A stretch of DNA of 64,000 nucleotides, from the NCBI RefSeq assembly GCF_024707485.1, contig NZ_CP102602.1, positions 930,001 to 994,000 of the forward strand. Reading direction: 5' to 3'. Below, one piece after another: positions 61,270 through 64,000 of this stretch; position 1 is the stretch's first letter; each line of letters opens with the position of its first letter. Below the pieces are notes generated by a model, which was not told where the DNA came from, did not search any database, and saw nothing but the letters and a program-made list of their open reading frames with translations. This stretch comes from Thermococcus thermotolerans. Lineage in GTDB: Archaea > Methanobacteriota_B > Thermococci > Thermococcales > Thermococcaceae. A program made the translations under genes and the position numbers.

Positions 61270-62538
61270 TCATCCACCTGGATTCTCTCCGCCGAGGCGG
61301 TATATATTCTTTCCGAGCCACTCGTCCAGGGTTTTCTGCCTCGCGAGGCTTCCGAGGATGTAGCTCCTCTCCAGCCATCTCTCGAAGGGGTGTTCAAGAC
61401 GCCTCCTAACGACTTCTAAAGCCTCGTTAAGCGTCTCAAAGCGGCCTGTCAGGTTGTTCATAGCCTTTTTAACGCCCAGTCTTATCTGCCAGACCCCAAC
61501 AGGGGCGTAGTACTCCGGCGTGACCTCGCGGAAAACCACTATCCTCGCCTGTCTCCTTCTCACGCGGAGTGCCTCAAGGACGCTCAGCCTTGCGGCGTGA
61601 TAAGCTCCGGCTGTTTCTTTCACGTACTCCTTTCTTCCCCGGAAGTCCTCGTAGTCATGAATAACGCTGGGCTCGCCAGCCCCAAAGAGGGAGCCCTTCA
61701 GCCATACCTCCAGAAGCTCGAAGGCATAGCTCTCCGGCATCAGGAGAACAGCGTAACGGTTTCCAAGGAATCGGTAGAAGTAGACCTCGTAGTCGTTAAT
61801 CTCTGGATAGCGGAGAATCTCGCGCCTCAGGTTTTTACCTATGGTGTCCTGAACGGCAGTGATGCTCCACCTCGTTGGGACGAGCTTTTTGTCTACCCCG
61901 AGAAGTCCAGCCGAGAGAAGTCTTATGATGTAGTACTCGTCGAAGCCCCAGTTGTAGAGGCTCATTATCGCCGCTTCCGCCTTCAGCTCATCGCTCACCA
62001 CGTAGTCGGTTCTTCTCGGTATTCTGGGGTTCTCGGTGAGCTCAAAATCGAGGAGTTCGGCCTTCGGTCCGATGGGAGGCGCAAATTCACTGGGAAGGAC
62101 TTTGAGGACGGGCTTCCTCTTGAGGAGAATCTCACTATCAACTGGCCTTATCGACATCGCCAGCTCCTGAACCTCGCCGAGGATTCTCCCGCTCCTCCTC
62201 ACGTGGACATCGGCCTTAGTCTCACCCATGACGAGAAGCGAGCGGTAGTAGAGGATGTCCTTTATCGTTTTATCCTCCCACTTCATGGGGCTGTCGAGGT
62301 GGCTGGTGTTGCCCTCAATCGGAGGCACGAGCGGCCCTATGCGAACCTTAGGATAGCCGTACTCGCCGACAAAGATGCTTGGAGGAGAAGAGCCAAAGAG
62401 GTGGCGTTTGTTCAGCCTCTGTTCGACGGTGCGGGCTACCCTGAAACGCTCAAGAATGGGACAGGTCGGCCTGCCGCAGAGGAGCTTCCTCCCCTTGCAT
62501 ACCGCACATAGTTTTGAGTTAAAGGGTGGGGCACTCAT
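61270..62538 (-). CDS. nreA: DNA repair protein NreA
   Basis: A 422-residue protein of the archaeal Nre family (DUF650/DUF651). The N-terminal zinc ribbon is CAVCKGRKLLCGRPTC. The C terminus has a PCNA-interacting motif QKTLDEWL. Nre proteins act with PCNA in repair of alkylation or cross-link damage in haloarchaea; the enzyme chemistry is unknown. ATG 62538 is chosen because it leads straight into the zinc ribbon; a longer frame runs back through two tRNA genes and is not real. It is divergent from tRNA-Ser. Confidence 0.9.
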   Translation of the reverse strand: MSAPPFNSKLCAVCKGRKLLCGRPTCPILERFRVARTVEQRLNKRHLFGSSPPSIFVGEYGYPKVRIGPLVPPIEGNTSHLDSPMKWEDKTIKDILYYRSLLVMGETKADVHVRRSGRILGEVQELAMSIRPVDSEILLKRKPVLKVLPSEFAPPIGPKAELLDFELTENPRIPRRTDYVVSDELKAEAAIMSLYNWGFDEYYIIRLLSAGLLGVDKKLVPTRWSITAVQDTIGKNLRREILRYPEINDYEVYFYRFLGNRYAVLLMPESYAFELLEVWLKGSLFGAGEPSVIHDYEDFRGRKEYVKETAGAYHAARLSVLEALRVRRRQARIVVFREVTPEYYAPVGVWQIRLGVKKAMNNLTGRFETLNEALEVVRRRLEHPFERWLERSYILGSLARQKTLDEWLGKNIYRLGGENPGG

Positions 62539-62640
62539 TGGGAATAGGTACGCGGGAAGGTATTTATGGTTTGCCGATGGCGGGGAAGTTCCAAAAAACT
62601 TAAAAACCCTCTCCGGCTCATATAACTCGGACATTGAAGT

Positions 62641-62726
62641 GCCGCGGTAGCCTAGCCTGGTAGGGCGCCGGCCTGCTAAGCCGGTGGGCGTTGCCCACAG
62701 GGGTTCAAATCCCCTCCGCGGCGCCA
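62641..62726 (+). tRNA. tRNA-Ser (anticodon GCT)
   Basis: 86 nt with encoded CCA and a long variable arm (TGGGCGTTGCCCACA), as expected for class II tRNA-Ser. The acceptor pairs GCCGCGG with CCGCGGC; the anticodon stem is CCGGC/GCCGG with loop CTGCTAA. A TATA-like CTTAAAAACC lies about 40 bp upstream. Confidence 0.95.
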
Positions 62727-62747
62727 GCATCTTTCTTCGGGTCAAAT

Positions 62748-62822
62748 GCCGGGATAGCCTAGAGGCGAGGCGAGGGACTGCAGATCCCTTCCACCCGGGT
62801 TCAAATCCCGGTCCCGGCTCCA
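62748..62822 (+). tRNA. tRNA-Cys (anticodon GCA)
   Basis: 75 nt with encoded CCA. The acceptor pairs GCCGGGA with TCCCGGC, the discriminator is U (an identity base for Cys), the anticodon stem is AGGGA/TCCCT with loop CTGCAGA, and the T arm is CCGGGTTCAAATCCCGG. It lies 21 bp after tRNA-Ser. Confidence 0.95.
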
Positions 62823-63066
62823 CATCAACCCTTTCTAACGAAAGCGTTGACGGAAAGATGGCGTGCTTTTCTAAAAGTACTTGTTTTTCAAGTGGTTTAC
62901 TCTCTAATTAGCCGTTCTACCGCGTTTCACCCTCTCAAGGCGTCCGAAGGACGCCAGAATAAGCGTGGGACCTAATTGGTGACCTGTTTTAAAGTTAAAC
63001 CCCCATAGGCAAGTTTTAGAGTGCACGCTTTATCCTACAACCGTTCAATAGAAAAGGAACTTTTTT

Positions 63067-63105
63067 AGTCAAGCTTTGTTAAAGCTTGCTCCGTACTCTC
63101 AAACC
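63067..63105 (-). repeat. Intergenic repeat unit, copy C (inverted)
   Basis: Read on the minus strand it is close to the first half of copy B at 14245: GAGAGTACGGAGCAAGC followed by the CAAGCTTT-AAC-AAAGCTTG palindrome. Confidence 0.65.
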
Positions 63106-63135
63106 CTCCGATGCGGGGTTTTCACCCTGCGTTGG

Positions 63136-63183
63136 GAAACTTTGCTGGGCAAAGTTGATCGATAGAGATGCATCAAAGTTTGG
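63136..63183 (+). repeat. Intergenic repeat unit, copy D
   Basis: AACTTTGC-TGG-GCAAAGTT, then TGATCGATAGAG and CATCAAAGTTTGG. This matches the second half of copy B (14283-14325), so the two halves occur here in opposite orientation. Confidence 0.65.
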
Positions 63184-63390
63184 CATGCTTTTTGTGCTGG
63201 GCTCTTTGGAGGGGTTTGACTTCCAACTGGCAATTTCAAGCGTGTTTTCTATGCTTGAGCGCCCTTCGGGCGCTGTTTTAAAGCAAACACTCCGTAAATC
63301 GCCCGGCGTGAGTGCAAACCCCTTTCAAAGGCAACTCCTGAAGAAGCATGCCGACTTTTGACTACTCCTTTTTAAACAGTTAAGTCGTTT

Positions 63391-63423
63391 TGGTCAAGCT
63401 TTGCACAAGCAAAGCTTGCTGGC
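63391..63423. repeat. Intergenic palindromic unit, copy E
   Basis: CAAGCTTTGC-ACAA-GCAAAGCTTG, a 10-bp perfect stem that combines the AAGCTTT and CTTTGC cores of the other copies. Confidence 0.6.
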
Positions 63424-63547
63424 CTCAGGAGTGGTGGCCCTCCACACCGCTCAGTGCCGGGCCAACCGCTCAGCCCGAAGGGAGCATAAGCGCATTGGCC
63501 GGGAGATTTTATAAAGACCTGAAAGTATCACCTTTCGGTGGTGAGAG

Positions 63548-63751
63548 ATGATCAGGGTAAAGGTCCTTGGAAGGGGAATAGAGAAGGAAATCGAGTGGCA
63601 GAAGGGCATGAGGGTCGCAGACGTTCTCCGTGAGGTCGGATTCAACACCGAAAGCGCTATAGCAAAGCTCAACGGAAGGGTAGCACTTGAAGACGAGAAC
63701 GTGAATGACGGCGACTACGTTGAGGTTATTCCGGTCGTTTCCGGCGGCTGA
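63548..63751 (+). CDS. MoaD/ThiS-like ubiquitin-fold sulfur carrier
   Basis: A 67-residue beta-grasp protein ending VVSGG. The C-terminal Gly-Gly is the site for adenylation and thiocarboxylate formation by an E1-like enzyme, or for isopeptide linkage as in archaeal SAMPs. The remaining sequence (VADVLREVGFNTESAIAKLNG) fits ThiS/MoaD. It may serve molybdopterin or thiamine synthesis, tRNA thiolation, or protein tagging; no partner gene is next to it. ATG 63548 follows GGTGGTGAG. Confidence 0.85.
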   Translation: MIRVKVLGRGIEKEIEWQKGMRVADVLREVGFNTESAIAKLNGRVALEDENVNDGDYVEVIPVVSGG

Positions 63752-63837
63752 TCTCTCTTTTTAATGGTTCTGATCTCCCCCAGCCCTGAAGGGCGAGGCT
63801 TGGAGAAGAAAAAAGCCAGGAGAGAAAAGACAAGAGT

Positions 63838-64000
63838 TCACTCAGAAAGCCTCCTCCTCATAAATGCCTCGAAATTGTTCATAGCCTCCTCAAGTATCTC
63901 AACCGGCGGCAGGAAGACTGCCCTGAAGTGCCACTCGCCGGCGTAGCCAAAGCCGGAGCCGTGGACGAAGAGCACGTGGGCCTCATGGAGGGCATCCAGA
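63838..64000 (-). CDS. Class I aminotransferase (alanine aminotransferase-like), C-terminal part
   Basis: The last 53 codons of a gene that runs off the right edge. The segment reads LFVHGSGFGYAGEWHFRAVF followed by LPPVEILEEAMNNFEAFM and RRRLSE, the usual end of PLP-dependent class I aminotransferases, including the substrate-binding arginine in HFRAVF. I recall Pyrococcus alanine aminotransferase ending in nearly the same way. The PLP lysine lies outside the window. Confidence 0.8.
   Translation of the reverse strand, partial: LDALHEAHVLFVHGSGFGYAGEWHFRAVFLPPVEILEEAMNNFEAFMRRRLSE

Larger units (their letters stand above)
62823..63547. other. Gene-free, repeat-rich region after tRNA-Cys
   Basis: About 725 bp with no credible gene but with several palindromic units related to those at 14066-14601. 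It also has the hairpin AGCGCCC-TTC-GGGCGCT near 63258-63274. The last 60 bp hold the promoter region of the MoaD-like gene. Confidence 0.6.

Noticed and set aside
61270-62823. A 517-codon version of nreA starting at 62823
   Set aside because: The extra 95 codons run through tRNA-Ser and tRNA-Cys on the opposite strand; the family start is at the zinc ribbon, ATG 62538.

Overview
The window looks like chromosomal DNA of a hyperthermophilic euryarchaeon of the order Thermococcales, most likely a Thermococcus. It carries an archaeal histone, FtsZ, archaeal DnaG, split RNA polymerase genes (rpoH, rpoB, rpoA1, rpoA2), Spt5, archaeal L10/L12 with glutamate-rich tails, GTP-type PEP carboxykinase, an archaeal maltodextrin phosphorylase and NreA. 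Many genes follow GGAGGTG or GGGGTGA ribosome sites, and several lie close behind a BRE/TATA box. Genes are densely packed, often with 4-nt ATGA or GTGA overlaps.

Layout. 1-8066: end of a protein-only RNase P (HARP) gene, a FucI-like protein, a small class III signal-peptide (pilin-like) protein, then a minus-strand block with a TAXI-type TRAP transporter and a KamA-family radical SAM aminomutase behind a strikingly foldable 5' leader. 8067-15740: information-processing core (D-aminoacyl-tRNA deacylase, ftsZ, secE-spt5-L11-L1-L10-L12, tRNA-Arg, dCTP deaminase, histone). 15806-20730: B12-binding radical SAM protein, TOPRIM protein, dnaG, gltX. 20804-29487: NSS-like transporter, malP with a Thermococcales glycolytic motif, pck, a sugar nucleotidyltransferase coupled to a degenerate phosphohexomutase, tmk. 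29726-44322: accessory and membrane functions: ABC-2 exporter, alpha/beta hydrolase, two MFS carriers, two GDPDs, paired membrane proteins, two lipoproteins around a PrsW-type protease, metallophosphoesterase, HAD hydrolase and a secreted zinc phospholipase C homologue. 44457-47306: glycine decarboxylase P-protein in two subunits. 47767-48102: three tRNAs. 48704-58105: rpoH-B-A1-A2-rpl30e-nusA-rps12-rps7. 58213-61203: an island of three toxin-antitoxin pairs with an alkaline-phosphatase-superfamily phosphodiesterase coupled to the third. 61270-64000: nreA, tRNA-Ser, tRNA-Cys, a repeat-rich gap, a MoaD/ThiS-like sulfur carrier and the end of an aminotransferase gene.

The most unusual items are: (1) the compact antitoxin-MazF-phosphodiesterase operon; (2) a phosphohexomutase-like protein that has lost both the catalytic serine loop and the metal loop, encoded directly behind a nucleotidyltransferase; (3) a nested inverted-repeat leader starting at the predicted kamA transcription start; (4) an archaeal phospholipase C with all nine expected zinc ligands; (5) perfect palindromes at two single-gene promoters (41829-41847 and 47411-47434); and (6) a family of palindromic repeats in the gaps beside tRNA genes. 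No integrase, transposase, CRISPR array, rRNA or replication origin was seen.
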